This document shows positions 1 to 7,539 of a DNA stretch of 64,000 nucleotides, one piece after another. This stretch comes from Microvirga mediterraneensis (GTDB taxonomy: Bacteria > Pseudomonadota > Alphaproteobacteria > Rhizobiales > Beijerinckiaceae): NCBI RefSeq assembly GCF_013520865.1, contig NZ_JACDXJ010000001.1:3829501-3893500 (forward strand), written 5' to 3'. Position numbers and translations under genes: made by a program. The notes under the pieces are model-generated. The model saw only the letters and a program-made list of their open reading frames with translations. It ran no database searches and had not been told where the DNA came from. How positions within the stretch are numbered: position 1 is the stretch's first letter; each line of letters begins with the position of its first letter.

Positions 1-62
1 CACGAAATGCCGCAAAGCAATGAGGACGGATATTTCCACTTTCATGGAAACATCTCTGATGC

Positions 63-719
63 CTACATCCCGCGCTGGCCGCGCGCGACGGCCCGGGCCA
101 GAGCGGCGGAGACCTGCGCCTCGGAGCGGCGGAAGCTCTCCGCATCGGGCGTCGAAACGTTCACCGTCACCGAGAGCGGACGCCCTCCTCCACCGCCGCG
201 CACGCCGAGCCGCCCGTCGGGCCCGCGCGCCAGCGGCATCACCGCCTCGGCGCCCTGCTCGCCCATGAGGCCGAGCCCGCGCCCGAGCGGAAAATAAGTC
301 GGCGCGCCGATCACCCCGCCCTGGGCGAACGGCATCACCATGCCGCGCGAGAACGCGCCGCCCTTGGCGAAAGCGGCGCCTCCCCCGCCGAACAGGGAGC
401 CGAGGACGGAACCCAGCCCCTTGACGACCCCGTCGAGCAGGCCGCCGCCATCGAGCGGCAGCGACCCCTGCATCGATCCCGCCATCAAGCCCTTGAGACT
501 TTGGCTCAAGGCCAGCTGCAGGGGCGCCAGGCCCAGGCGCAGCCCACTTTCCACAAGGGATTGTCGAACAGACTTTATAACATTATCAAATTTCTTGCCT
601 TCCGCGATATTCTTGGCGAAAGCGTTGGACAGGGAGTCGCCGAACTTTTCGGAGAGGCCAATGAGCGTGGTGAGCTGGCGTTTGCGGTCTTCATCGATTG
701 CCTTCTCGGCAGGGGTCAT
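63..719 (-). CDS. GTA tail tape measure protein (gp11-like)
   Basis: This 218-residue protein would set tail length and scaffold tail-tube assembly of a gene transfer agent particle. The N-terminal part holds a helical segment around residues 10-60 with the words GLSEKFGDSLSNAF and LGLAPLQLALSQSL. A Gly/Ala-rich middle and an FAKGG/FAQGG pair follow, then the line GLMGEQGAEAVMPLARGPDG, which is very typical of phage and GTA tape measure C-termini. Length agrees with the short RcGTA gp11 (about 220 aa). The ATG at 719 (MTPAEK) was chosen; the frame continues upstream to 785. It sits after gp10.1 in the minus-strand order, but about 800 bp of antisense lipoprotein sequence separates the two. 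Confidence 0.85.
   Translation of the reverse strand: MTPAEKAIDEDRKRQLTTLIGLSEKFGDSLSNAFAKNIAEGKKFDNVIKSVRQSLVESGLRLGLAPLQLALSQSLKGLMAGSMQGSLPLDGGGLLDGVVKGLGSVLGSLFGGGGAAFAKGGAFSRGMVMPFAQGGVIGAPTYFPLGRGLGLMGEQGAEAVMPLARGPDGRLGVRGGGGGRPLSVTVNVSTPDAESFRRSEAQVSAALARAVARGQRGM
596..680 (+). repeat. 85-bp direct repeat, copy 1 (5' part of gp11)
   Basis: This segment is the 5' coding part of gp11 read in antisense. It recurs at 1036-1120 with only four substitutions, 440 bp away in the same orientation. All four differences fall at third codon positions of the gp11 frame and are silent (two Asn, one Phe and one Ile codon). On the plus strand it carries a GGAGAGG word followed by an ATG at 661, which opens the frame of the adjoining lipoprotein. 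Confidence 0.9.
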
Positions 720-981
720 TTTCTCTGGATTAAGAGGATCCTTCACGACTGCTCTCCTTCTAGGGTGCGTGGCGGCTGGCTGCACAACGTCGAAGCGGCC
801 CGAGCCGGTTTACGTTTCGAAACTCTCCGACGCAGAACTCAAGCAAGCCAAAAGGGAGTGTTCATACGAAGCTGAGAAGGCAACTGCGTCCGTCAAACCC
901 GGATACGCTTATTATCCCTGGCTACGTGTCTACGTGATGTGCCTTGATCTCAAAGGAGTGAAATACGTTGAAGAGCATTGA
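661..981 (+). CDS. Putative small lipoprotein 1 inside GTA cluster
   Basis: No named family recognised. The frame has a hydrophobic stretch ending in VAAGC, a good lipobox with Cys at residue 41, then CTTSKRPEPVYV, two further Cys and a KGVKYVEEH end. It is paralogous to the next plus-strand ORF: both show C-x-TT-x-RP after the lipobox, C-x-x-EAEKA in the middle and a Cys followed by KG near the end. The ATG at 661 follows GGAGAGG but lies inside the repeat that is antisense to gp11, which makes the signal peptide long; a non-ATG start further in (such as TTG at 682) is possible. The start is therefore uncertain, while the lipoprotein body is fairly convincing. Confidence 0.5.
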   Translation: MSVVSWRLRSSSIAFSAGVIFSGLRGSFTTALLLGCVAAGCTTSKRPEPVYVSKLSDAELKQAKRECSYEAEKATASVKPGYAYYPWLRVYVMCLDLKGVKYVEEH

Positions 982-1035
982 GGGCAAAGCAAGTTAGAAA
1001 CACTCTCCCGATCACATGAGAGATATCAGTTTTGA

Positions 1036-1120
1036 TGCCTTCCGCGATGTTCTTGGCAAAAGCATTGGACAGGGAGTCGCCGAACTTTTCGGAGAGGCCG
1101 ATGAGCGTGGTGAGCTGGCG
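1036..1120 (+). repeat. 85-bp direct repeat, copy 2 (orphan gp11 5' fragment)
   Basis: This is an isolated copy of the gp11 5' segment, 81 of 85 bases identical to 596-680. Read on the minus strand it encodes the same words (LTTLIGLSEKFGDSLSNAF) as gp11, then falls out of homology in both directions, so it is a detached fragment and not a second tape measure gene. Its plus strand again offers GGAGAGG and an ATG (1101) for the following lipoprotein ORF. Confidence 0.9.
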
Positions 1121-1553
1121 GGCGCGATCTTTCTTTATCTCCGACTCTGGAGAGCAATCTTTCCATACTTGCTTGTTGTCAGCCGTTCTACGCTTCTCTG
1201 TATCTTTAATTTTTCCACTTACATTACTCGCGGGCTGCAAAACGACGGCAAGGCCAGACTTCGTTTTCGATGCACAAGGCTTGTCGCAACAGCAGTATTC
1301 CCGAGCCGGAGCAGGGTGCGAATTGGAGGCTGAGAAGGCTGCGATCCAAGCCAAAAACAGCATCACGGCTGGAGAAAATTGGCGAAAAATCTTTGTGCTC
1401 TGCATGGAAGCGAAGGGGGCTCGCTTTCTTGGGACAACGGACCAGTTTCCTGAGAAAAAAACAATGATTCCACGGTCTCCAACGACTGCCTTCTCCATGA
1501 TCGTATCGGGGATCTTCTTCACCTATCCGGAAACGCCTCCATCAGCCGCCTGA
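1101..1553 (+). CDS. Putative small lipoprotein 2 inside GTA cluster
   Basis: A hydrophobic stretch ends in LTLLAGC, a clear lipobox, followed by KTTARPDFVF, a C-x-LEAEKAA segment, and VLCMEAKGARFLG near the C-terminus. It is a diverged paralogue of the ORF at 661-981. Two starts are possible: ATG 1101 inside the repeat after GGAGAGG, or tandem TTG codons at 1173/1176, which would give a more normal signal peptide of about 21 residues. The last 35 bases overlap the 3' end of gp10.1 on the other strand, so its C-terminus may have been rebuilt by insertion. Function unknown. Confidence 0.5.
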   Translation: MSVVSWRARSFFISDSGEQSFHTCLLSAVLRFSVSLIFPLTLLAGCKTTARPDFVFDAQGLSQQQYSRAGAGCELEAEKAAIQAKNSITAGENWRKIFVLCMEAKGARFLGTTDQFPEKKTMIPRSPTTAFSMIVSGIFFTYPETPPSAA

Positions 1554-1740
1554 GATCGCCGCTCAGCGCCGGTCCGGGTTTCCGTCCGCCACTCAATCCG
1601 TCCCAGGCCGCCATCAATTCGCGCGGCGTCGCGCGCCAGAAGGCGTCGGGGCTCCAGCGCAGGATGCCGAGGCAAAGCGTCAGCGCGTCGTCCCAGGGGA
1701 AGGCGTGGGGCTCGCATCCCGCGCGGCGTGGATCGGGCAC
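1519..1740 (-). CDS. GTA tail assembly chaperone (gp10.1-like)
   Basis: This 73-residue protein carries the pattern of the short phage tail assembly chaperone downstream of gp10 in RcGTA-type clusters: FPWDDALTLCLGILRWSPD, then FWRATPRELMAAWDGL, and a LRRLMEAFPD tail. The family helps load tail tube subunits on the tape measure. The GTG at 1740 was chosen because residues VPDPRR lead directly into the conserved core and no in-frame ATG is closer. It follows gp10 by 47 bp. Its 3' end overlaps the antisense lipoprotein ORF 2. Confidence 0.75.
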   Translation of the reverse strand: MPDPRRAGCEPHAFPWDDALTLCLGILRWSPDAFWRATPRELMAAWDGLSGGRKPGPALSGDLRRLMEAFPDR

Positions 1741-1787
1741 GCCGTTCTCCTCGTTCGAATGCGCATCGCCCGGTTTCGAACGATGCG

Positions 1788-2120
1788 CTAGGGAGGGTTT
1801 GGCGTTGCCTCGCTCGCGCCGAAGGTCGTGACGAGAAGATCGGCAAGGGCCGCGGCCACAGGCTCGATGCCGTCGTGGAGCGGCAGTTTCGCCACCTCCG
1901 CGTCGCTCATCGCCTGACCGCCGCCGCGCAACGCGACGGCAAGCAGCGTGAGGAGGTCGCGGCTCGACAGGCGGCCCGAGCCGAAGCGCTCGCCGAGCGC
2001 CATGAGATCCTGCACGCCGAAAGCCTCTTCGAGTTCCGCGAGCGCGCCGAGCGTGAGGCACAGGGTATAGCGCGTGTCGCCGAGCTGCAGCGCCACCTCG
2101 CCCCGTCGTCTGTTGGGCAT
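1788..2120 (-). CDS. GTA family tail assembly chaperone (gp10-like)
   Basis: The 110-residue product fits the GTA gp10 family (tail tube chaperone). It starts MPNRRRGEVALQLGDTRYTL, followed by LTLGALAELEEAFGVQDLMA and a helix ending LLTLLAVALRGGGQ, the standard order in this family. The ATG at 2120 gives the usual family start. The gene lies between the tail tube gene (gp9) and gp10.1, separated from gp9 by two REP-like palindromes. Confidence 0.85.
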   Translation of the reverse strand: MPNRRRGEVALQLGDTRYTLCLTLGALAELEEAFGVQDLMALGERFGSGRLSSRDLLTLLAVALRGGGQAMSDAEVAKLPLHDGIEPVAAALADLLVTTFGASEATPNPP

Positions 2121-2143
2121 GGTCGTTCCTTTGTTTGGGGGAG

Positions 2144-2239
2144 TGTCATTCCCGGCGCACGCAGTGCGGGAAGGGGATCCATGGCGATGTGCCTGGTTCT
2201 GGATCCCCTTCCCTCGCCTGCGGCTCGCCGGGGATGACA
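2144..2239. repeat. REP-like palindrome, type B
   Basis: An imperfect palindrome begins TGTCATTCCCGGC and ends GCCGGGGATGACA, with an internal inverted pair around GGGGATCC and GGATCCCC. A close relative is found at 8905-9006. It is non-coding and sits in the gp10/gp9 gap, directly beside a type A element. Confidence 0.8.
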
Positions 2240-2247
2240 CCTGCTAA

Positions 2248-2337
2248 GTCATGGCCGGCCCTGTGCCGGCCATCCCGGTTTGGTGAAGCGCAGCGCCTCA
2301 TGCAATCGGGATCACCGGGACAAGCCCGGTGATGACG
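2248..2337. repeat. REP-like element, type A
   Basis: Two hairpins are joined by a short spacer: one around GCCGGCCCTGTGCCGGC, one around TCACCGGGACAAGCCCGGTGA. The ends GTCAT and ATGAC are complementary. Relatives of this layout occur at 6103, 8857, 10350 and 46740, always between genes. Confidence 0.85.
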
Positions 2338-2377
2338 TGATGGGTTTCAATGCCGTCCGCGTCGATCGATCATCCGC

Positions 2378-2788
2378 TTACAGCGCCACGAAGGCGAGCG
2401 CGCCCGCGGATTCGAACGCCATCTCGAACGTCACCTCGCCCGCGTGGTCGCCGCGGTATTCCAGGCTCGTGATCTGGAACGGGCCTTCGATGCGGCCGAA
2501 ATCCGGGATGACGATCTGGTAGGCGAGAATGTCGCCGTCGAAGAAGACCTGGCGCATGCGCGCATCCGAGGCGTCGTCCTTGAATACGCCGGAGCCGGAG
2601 ATCGACGCGCGGCGCACGCCGACGCCGGCGAGCAGCTCGCGCCAGCGCCCGGCGGATTCCGCATGGGTCACGTCCACGGTCTCGGCATTGAAGGCGATCT
2701 GGCGCGTGCGCAGTCCAGCCACGGTCACGAAGCCGATGCCGCCATCGCCGATCTTGATGAGCAGGTCCTTGCCCTTCTGAGCAGGCAT
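2378..2788 (-). CDS. Phage/GTA major tail tube protein (gp9-like, TP901-1 family)
   Basis: This 136-residue protein forms the tail tube. It begins MPAQKGKDLLIKIGDGG, followed by TVAGLRTRQIAFNAETVDVT, the standard opening of TP901-1-type tail tube proteins, and continues with ISGSGVFKDDASDARMRQ and a beta-rich end. Full length for the family. It sits between gp10 and gp8 as in RcGTA clusters. Confidence 0.9.
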   Translation of the reverse strand: MPAQKGKDLLIKIGDGGIGFVTVAGLRTRQIAFNAETVDVTHAESAGRWRELLAGVGVRRASISGSGVFKDDASDARMRQVFFDGDILAYQIVIPDFGRIEGPFQITSLEYRGDHAGEVTFEMAFESAGALAFVAL

Positions 2789-2841
2789 GGGATGTCCTTT
2801 GTTGAATGAGGGAAAAGAATGACGGGCGCTCTACGCGCGCC

Positions 2842-3252
2842 TCACACCACCTCCGTCACCGCGCGCAGGCGCAAGGTGACGCGGGTGAGGCCGCTGTCCC
2901 TGTCGCGTCCGGAGGAGAGTTCGGTGACGCGCAGGTTGACGAGCCGGTGCCCGTCGAGCGGCAGCGACGCATCGTCGAGAAGCGCGTCGAAGCGCTCGGC
3001 AACGGAGAGCGCCGTCCGGGCGCCGCCGCGCTCGGACCAGACGACGATGCCGATATCCTGTTCGTGGCCGCGATCCTGATCCGTGGACCAATCCGACGCG
3101 CGCGTGTCCGAGAACAGGGCATAGACCGGCTCGGCGCCGCGCGGCGGCTCGTCGTAGAGGCGCAGAGCCCCTCCCATGAGCGTGCACAGCTGCGTGTCCG
3201 CGCCGGCCGCGTCGAGGATCGCGCGGCGAAGCGCGAGAACGGGGCTGGTCAT
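2842..3252 (-). CDS. GTA tail terminator (gp8-like, DUF3168)
   Basis: A 136-residue DUF3168 protein, the family that caps the tail tube at the head-tail joint. Seen: MTSPVLALRRAILDAAGAD at the N-terminus, LYDEPPRGAEPVYALFSDT in the middle, then the QDIGIVVWSERGG and RFDALLDD segments. The ATG at 3252 overlaps the gp7 stop as ATGA, so the two are translationally coupled. Confidence 0.85.
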   Translation of the reverse strand: MTSPVLALRRAILDAAGADTQLCTLMGGALRLYDEPPRGAEPVYALFSDTRASDWSTDQDRGHEQDIGIVVWSERGGARTALSVAERFDALLDDASLPLDGHRLVNLRVTELSSGRDRDSGLTRVTLRLRAVTEVV

Positions 3253-3584
3253 GCGCGCATCTCCTCGACGAGGCAGACGAGATCGCGCTTCGATCCGTCC
3301 GGATCGGTCGCGGCCCGGATGGCGAAGCGACGCAGGCCGACGCTCAGACGCATGGCGCCGGTCACGCCATCGCGATAGCGCAGGGTGATGCGATGGGTCA
3401 GGCTCTGCTCCGGACGGTCGGCACGCACGCGCTCGGAGCCGGAGAGCATCTCGATGGCGCCCCAGAGCTGGGGTCCGGGCGTGTAGGTGCGGATGACGCC
3501 GCCGAAGCCGTCGGGCCGCTCGAGCGGCATTTCGAGTACGAACCGGCGCGCCCGCGCGCCGATGGGGACAGGTTTTGGTTTCAT
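3249..3584 (-). CDS. GTA head-tail stopper/adaptor (gp7-like)
   Basis: This 111-residue protein of the phage head-tail adaptor (head closure) family blocks genome leakage until tail attachment. Visible features: FGGVIRTYTPGPQLWGAIE and RPEQSLTHRITLRYRDGV, both characteristic. ATG 3584 (MKPKPVPIG) was preferred to the longer frame reaching 3626. It is coupled by four bases to gp8. Confidence 0.8.
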   Translation of the reverse strand: MKPKPVPIGARARRFVLEMPLERPDGFGGVIRTYTPGPQLWGAIEMLSGSERVRADRPEQSLTHRITLRYRDGVTGAMRLSVGLRRFAIRAATDPDGSKRDLVCLVEEMRA

Positions 3585-3690
3585 GGCAATGTCTTTGGGA
3601 GGGAAAACGGAGCATCTGAGCCACACGTCGCGCCTCGCCGAATTTGATCCGGAGAGGCGTGCCGGTAACCTTGCTTCCAGGTACTCTCAC

Positions 3691-3788
3691 CTCATCCCGA
3701 GGAGGTCGCGAAGCGACCGTCTCGAAGGAGGATCCAGCGTGCACCGGAAGCTCCTTCGAGACGCAGCTGCGCTGCTCTTCAGGATGAG
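3691..3788. repeat. REP-like palindrome, type C
   Basis: An interspersed palindrome: CTCATCCCGAGGAGGTCGCG near the left end pairs with the right end, which runs through CTTCAGGATGAG. Internal arms contain TCTCGAAGGA and TCCTTCGAGA. It is non-coding and lies in the gp7-gp6 gap (3585-3851), which holds nothing else recognisable. A partial relative (CATCCTTCGAGACG) appears at about 11060. Confidence 0.75.
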
Positions 3789-3851
3789 GATGGAGAGTTG
3801 AAACCGAGACTGGAGATCACCGGCACTGAGTCGGCCATGACGTGGCGAGGG

Positions 3852-4418
3852 TTAAATTCGCACTCTTTGAAAAGGCGCCACCAAGGCGAGCGCCTCCGGC
3901 GGCAGGATCTGCTCGCCGATGGCGTCGCCCCGGTTCTCGAACCAATGGGCCACGAGAATGCGGATTGCGAGCTTCAGGGTGGCGGGCACTGCCTCGGGCG
4001 CGGTGCCGTAGCCGGCCCGCAGCTCGATGGAGATGCCGTTCCTCGTCTTGCCCGGCTGCGCCGCGTCGCCGACCAGGATGCGCGGCGGATCGCACAGCGC
4101 ATCGGTCTCGAAGGCATCGGCCGGGACCTCGGAGGTGCCGCCCGATAAATCCGCCACCGTGATGCGGTCGACCGCGATCAAGGGCGAGATCGGCAGCAGA
4201 ACCGCTCCGCCGGCAGGCCAGCAACCCAGCCCCCCGCGCCAGCGCTGCTCGATCAGGCCCCGCCGCGAGGCCGCCTCGACCATGAGCCGCGCCGCCTTGA
4301 CGAGCCCCGCGACCAGGTCGTCCTGCGTGACGTCGTCGTCATCGACGCGGAGATAAGCCTTCATCTCACCGAGCGTAACGGGCTCGACGGCGGGGCCGCT
4401 GATGAATATGGGAATCAT
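3852..4418 (-). CDS. GTA head-tail adaptor (gp6-like)
   Basis: The 188-residue protein is a head-tail connector of the gp6 type, forming the ring under the portal. Seen: VEPVTLGEMKAYLRVDDDDV at the start, the RGLIEQRW segment, and the C-terminal ATLKLAIRILVAHWFENRGD followed by LPPEALALVAPFQRVRI, which end this family almost invariably. The ATG at 4418 is 24 bp from the oppositely oriented protease gene at 4443, so any promoter of that gene must lie inside gp6. Confidence 0.85.
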   Translation of the reverse strand: MIPIFISGPAVEPVTLGEMKAYLRVDDDDVTQDDLVAGLVKAARLMVEAASRRGLIEQRWRGGLGCWPAGGAVLLPISPLIAVDRITVADLSGGTSEVPADAFETDALCDPPRILVGDAAQPGKTRNGISIELRAGYGTAPEAVPATLKLAIRILVAHWFENRGDAIGEQILPPEALALVAPFQRVRI

Positions 4419-4442
4419 CGTGAACAGGAATCCTTTGAAGTC

Positions 4443-5183
4443 ATGCAACGTCTGGTTTTGATCTGCCTTGCCCTGCCGCTGATGGCCGCGCAGGCGAAAG
4501 CCGTCGTCGGCGGCGCCGAGGACGAAGGCCCCCTCGCCCGCCGAAGCGTGATGGTCCTGAGTTCGAACGGCGGCGTGTGCAGCGCCGTGGTGCTGGCGAA
4601 GGACGTGGTGCTCACCGCCGCCCATTGCGTGACGGGCGCCGCCGAGCACCGGGTGCATTTTCGCGACGAGACCGGCGAACCGGTGCTGATCACACCGGCC
4701 GCCAAGGCGGTGCATCCGGGCTACAACGCGAAGGCTATCGAGACCCGGCAGCGTTCCATCGATCTCGCCCTGGTGAGGATCCCCGAGGCTCTGCCCGCGC
4801 GGTTCGAGCGGGCGACGCTCTCCGTCGGAACCGTCGCGAAGAACAGCCCGGTCGTCGTCGGCGGCTACGGCCTTGCCCGCGAGGGCGAGGCCAAGAGTTC
4901 CGGCACCTTCCGCACTACATCTCTGACCGCCATCGAGCCCTACGGCCCGAGCAGGATCCTGCTTTGGGCGGACGGCTCCGGCACGGCCAGCGCCTGCCAG
5001 GGCGATTCCGGCGGGCCGATGGCCTCGGGATCATCCGTCGCGGCGATCACGAGCTGGTCGTCGCCGGCGAAGGGGCGAAGCTGCGGAGGCGTGACGCAGG
5101 GCATCCTCGTCGGTCCGCAGCGCGAATGGATCGACCGGATCCTGAAAGGCTGGAATCGCACCGCTCTCTGGAACGAGAACTAG
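4443..5183 (+). CDS. Secreted trypsin-like serine protease (S1), copy 1
   Basis: A 246-residue S1-family endopeptidase with an export signal (residues 1 to about 20, ending AAQAKA) and a mature-like start VVGG. Catalytic triad: His61 in TAAHC, Asp107 in DLALV, Ser189 in GDSGGP. The Cys pairs expected for S1 domains flank the triad. It points against the GTA genes between which it lies (gp6 and capsid) and is followed by a paralogue, so it is cargo and not a structural gene. Periplasmic or extracellular action is inferred; the substrate is unknown. Confidence 0.9.
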   Translation: MQRLVLICLALPLMAAQAKAVVGGAEDEGPLARRSVMVLSSNGGVCSAVVLAKDVVLTAAHCVTGAAEHRVHFRDETGEPVLITPAAKAVHPGYNAKAIETRQRSIDLALVRIPEALPARFERATLSVGTVAKNSPVVVGGYGLAREGEAKSSGTFRTTSLTAIEPYGPSRILLWADGSGTASACQGDSGGPMASGSSVAAITSWSSPAKGRSCGGVTQGILVGPQREWIDRILKGWNRTALWNEN

Positions 5184-5263
5184 TTTTCCCTAACGTAAGG
5201 AACTATCCTGACAGCCAAGATCTTGCCTTAAAAAATCCTTCTCCCATACGGCATCATCATTCC

Positions 5264-6061
5264 ATGCGCGCATTGCCAACCCTTGCCCTTGCCGTCTTCG
5301 CCCTTGTGGCCACTCCCGCCTGGGCCGTCCTGCAAGGCGCCACCTCGCGCGATCCCGATGGGCTGCGCCGGTCCGTGGTGTCGATCGAGAGCTCCACGGG
5401 CGAACTCTGCTCCGGTGTGGTGGTCGGGCCGGACCTCGTGCTCACCGCCGCCCATTGCATGACGGATCGGGCCGCCTACCGGGTCACGGCACTCAACCGC
5501 GCCTTCAAGCAACAGCGGTTCGACGTCGCCGCGCTGGCGGTTCACCCGACCTTCGTGCCAGGCACGACGCCGCGCACGCAGCCCGGGATCGACCTCGCCC
5601 TTCTCAAGCTCGACCGCCCGCTCGGCCCAGATTTCCTGCCTCTCAACCCGTCCCAGGCGGGCCGGATCGATGTGGGCGACGGCGTGACGATCGCCGGCTT
5701 CGGCGTATTGACCGAGCGAGCCAAGCGCACGGCCCGGACTCTGCGCCAGACGAACTTGGTATCGCTCGGCCCCATCGAAGTGGCCAACCGCGTCCTGATC
5801 GTCGCCGACCGCAACCGGTTGGCGGAAACGACCGGCGCCGGCGCCTGCAGGGGCGATTCCGGCGGGCCGATCCTGGCCGCCACCCAGTCTGGCTATCTGC
5901 TCTACGGCATCACGAGCTGGTCGAGCGGCCCCTTGCGCAGCCGGGAGCGGAGCGCCTGCGGCGGCCTCACGGCCGTGACCCCCATCGTCGAGCATATCGG
6001 CTGGATCTCGTCGAACATGCGTCATCTCGGGGCGATGAACGGCACATGGACGGGGAATTAG
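5264..6061 (+). CDS. Secreted trypsin-like serine protease (S1), copy 2
   Basis: A 265-residue S1 protease with a signal peptide (MRALPTLALAVFALVATPAW, cleavage near residue 21). The triad is His64 (TAAHC), Asp110 (DLALL) and Ser199 (GDSGGP), and a late Cys lies in ACGGL. The ATG at 5264 gives the signal peptide; the frame stays open far upstream, which is only a shadow of the first protease. It is clearly paralogous to the upstream protease (similar CSxVV...TAAHC and TSWSS segments) but well diverged, so the pair is an old duplication. A type A palindrome follows the stop. Confidence 0.9.
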   Translation: MRALPTLALAVFALVATPAWAVLQGATSRDPDGLRRSVVSIESSTGELCSGVVVGPDLVLTAAHCMTDRAAYRVTALNRAFKQQRFDVAALAVHPTFVPGTTPRTQPGIDLALLKLDRPLGPDFLPLNPSQAGRIDVGDGVTIAGFGVLTERAKRTARTLRQTNLVSLGPIEVANRVLIVADRNRLAETTGAGACRGDSGGPILAATQSGYLLYGITSWSSGPLRSRERSACGGLTAVTPIVEHIGWISSNMRHLGAMNGTWTGN

Positions 6062-6102
6062 GGGCCTCGCCATTTGGCTTTGTCAGCTAGACACCCCCTC
6101 AC

Positions 6103-6192
6103 GTCACGGCCGACCCTGTGCCGGCCGTCCCGATTTCTTAAAGCGTCGCGCCTCAACCAATCGGGATCACCGGCACAAGGCCGGTGATGATG
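6103..6192. repeat. REP-like element, type A
   Basis: Same two-hairpin layout as 2248-2337: an arm pair around GTGCCGGC and a second around ACCGGCACAAGGCCGGT. It sits between the convergent ends of the second protease and the major capsid gene, where it could act as a bidirectional 3'-end structure (inference). Confidence 0.8.
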
Positions 6193-6219
6193 TGGACAGG
6201 CCGGTTGTAGGCCTCGCCT

Positions 6220-7467
6220 TTAAGCCGCGAACTTCAGCAGCTTGATCGCCGCGTAATCCTGCACGCCGCCGCCGACGCGCTTCGTCGTGTAGAACAGCAC
6301 GTAAGGCTTGGCGGAATACGGATCGCGCAGCACGCGCATGCCCGCACGGTCGACGATGAGATAGCCGCGCTTGAAGTCGCCGAAAGCAACCGCGCATTCA
6401 TTCGCCGCGATGTCCGGCATGTCCTCGGCCTCGACGACGGGGAAGCCCATCAGGGTCGCGGCCTGGCCCACGCTCGCGGGCGGAGCCCAGAGGTACTGGC
6501 CGTTATCGTCCTTGAACCGGCGGATCGCGCTCTGCGTCTTGCGGTTCATCACGAAGGAGGCGTTCTGGCGGTAACCGGCCTTGAGGGCGTAGATCAGGTC
6601 CACCAGCACGTCGGACGGGTTGTCCGCCGGGAAGCTCGCGCCGCCCGTCCGCACCGTGCCGAGCTTGCCCCATTCCCAAACCTCCTCCTCGACCGTCTCG
6701 GCGGAGAGGAAGCCCTTGGGCTTGTTGACGCCGTCGCCGGTCACGAAGGCGGTGCTTTCCTGCTCGGCGAAGGCCGCCTCGACTTCCTCGGCGATCCAGC
6801 GGTCGATATCGACCACCGCGTCGTCGAGTAGGGTCTGCGTGGCGGCCGGCATGGCATAGAGTTCCATGGCCGGGAAGCTCATCTCGGAAAGCGTCGGGCT
6901 CGCCGTCTGCGGGCGGGCCGCCGCCTCTCCGACCCAGCCCGTCGCCGGGCCTGTGACCGAGAAGGCGCGCTTGTACTGACCGCCGGAAATCACCCGCACG
7001 GACGAGATGGAGCGGATCGGAGAGATGGCGGAGAGACGGCGCAGAACCTCGGTCTCGACCGTGTCGGGCACGAGATAGCCGCCATCGGGACCGGAGCCGG
7101 CGGACAGGGCTTTCTCCTCGAGCCGCTTCAGGCCCGATGCCTCGCCGCTGCGGATGTAGGAATGGAACGCCGCCTTGTGCTCTCCTTTCGCCGGATCGCG
7201 CGCGATGTCCGTGGCGCTGCCCAGGGGTGGACGGGAGCGGTTGAGGGAGAGACGGTCGAGGCGGCGCTTGGCGTCGTCGAGGGCGGTGTCGATGCGGGTG
7301 AGCTTCTCGTCCGTCACCACGTCGCTCGACAGCCTCGTCTCGATCTCGGACAGGCGCGTGTCGTTGGTTTCCTTGAACGCCTCGAAGGCGCGGGCGAAAT
7401 CCTCGAAGGCCGAGGTGACGTCATCGGAAACGGCTTTGGTGTCTACAACTGGGATCATGTCAATCAA
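6220..7467 (-). CDS. Major capsid protein, HK97 fold (GTA gp5-like)
   Basis: The 415-residue product builds the GTA head shell. Residues 1 to about 80 form a charged helical scaffold (delta) domain (DDVTSAFEDFARAFEAFKET). The mature capsid follows from around residue 110, with SGPDGGYLVPDTVETEVLRR, ELYAMPAATQTLLDDA, GDGVNKPKGFL and GYLIVDRAGMRVLRDPYS, all typical of phage major capsid proteins of this type. Full length. Upstream is a terminator (7490-7516), so this gene must rely on its own promoter or read-through. Confidence 0.93.
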   Translation of the reverse strand: MIDMIPVVDTKAVSDDVTSAFEDFARAFEAFKETNDTRLSEIETRLSSDVVTDEKLTRIDTALDDAKRRLDRLSLNRSRPPLGSATDIARDPAKGEHKAAFHSYIRSGEASGLKRLEEKALSAGSGPDGGYLVPDTVETEVLRRLSAISPIRSISSVRVISGGQYKRAFSVTGPATGWVGEAAARPQTASPTLSEMSFPAMELYAMPAATQTLLDDAVVDIDRWIAEEVEAAFAEQESTAFVTGDGVNKPKGFLSAETVEEEVWEWGKLGTVRTGGASFPADNPSDVLVDLIYALKAGYRQNASFVMNRKTQSAIRRFKDDNGQYLWAPPASVGQAATLMGFPVVEAEDMPDIAANECAVAFGDFKRGYLIVDRAGMRVLRDPYSAKPYVLFYTTKRVGGGVQDYAAIKLLKFAA

Positions 7468-7489
7468 TCGATTCTGAATGCTTCAACGA

Positions 7490-7516
7490 AAAAGGCCCGC
7501 CGAGAGGCGGGCCCGT
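7490..7516 (-). terminator. Intrinsic terminator after lipoprotein gene
   Basis: Read on the minus strand, a GGGCCCGCC / GGCGGGCCT stem with a TCTC loop is followed by a T run. It lies between the small lipoprotein gene (stop at 7540) and the capsid ATG (7467), inside what should be one GTA head operon. Confidence 0.85.
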
Positions 7517-7539
7517 TTATTTCCCCGTGAGGGAAAGGC

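Noticed and set aside
1..45. Minus-strand frame beginning MKVEISVLIALRHF at the left edge
   Set aside because: It is too short to judge and does not resemble the expected GTA gp12 start. It may be a further inserted gene but cannot be supported.
950..1522. 190-residue minus-strand frame containing the gp11 fragment
   Set aside because: Only the 28 or so residues from the duplicated gp11 segment have meaning; the rest is antisense to the lipoprotein ORF. It is a fragment, not a gene.
4577..5263. Long plus-strand extension ahead of the second protease
   Set aside because: It is a frame shadow of the first protease; the signal peptide clearly starts at 5264.
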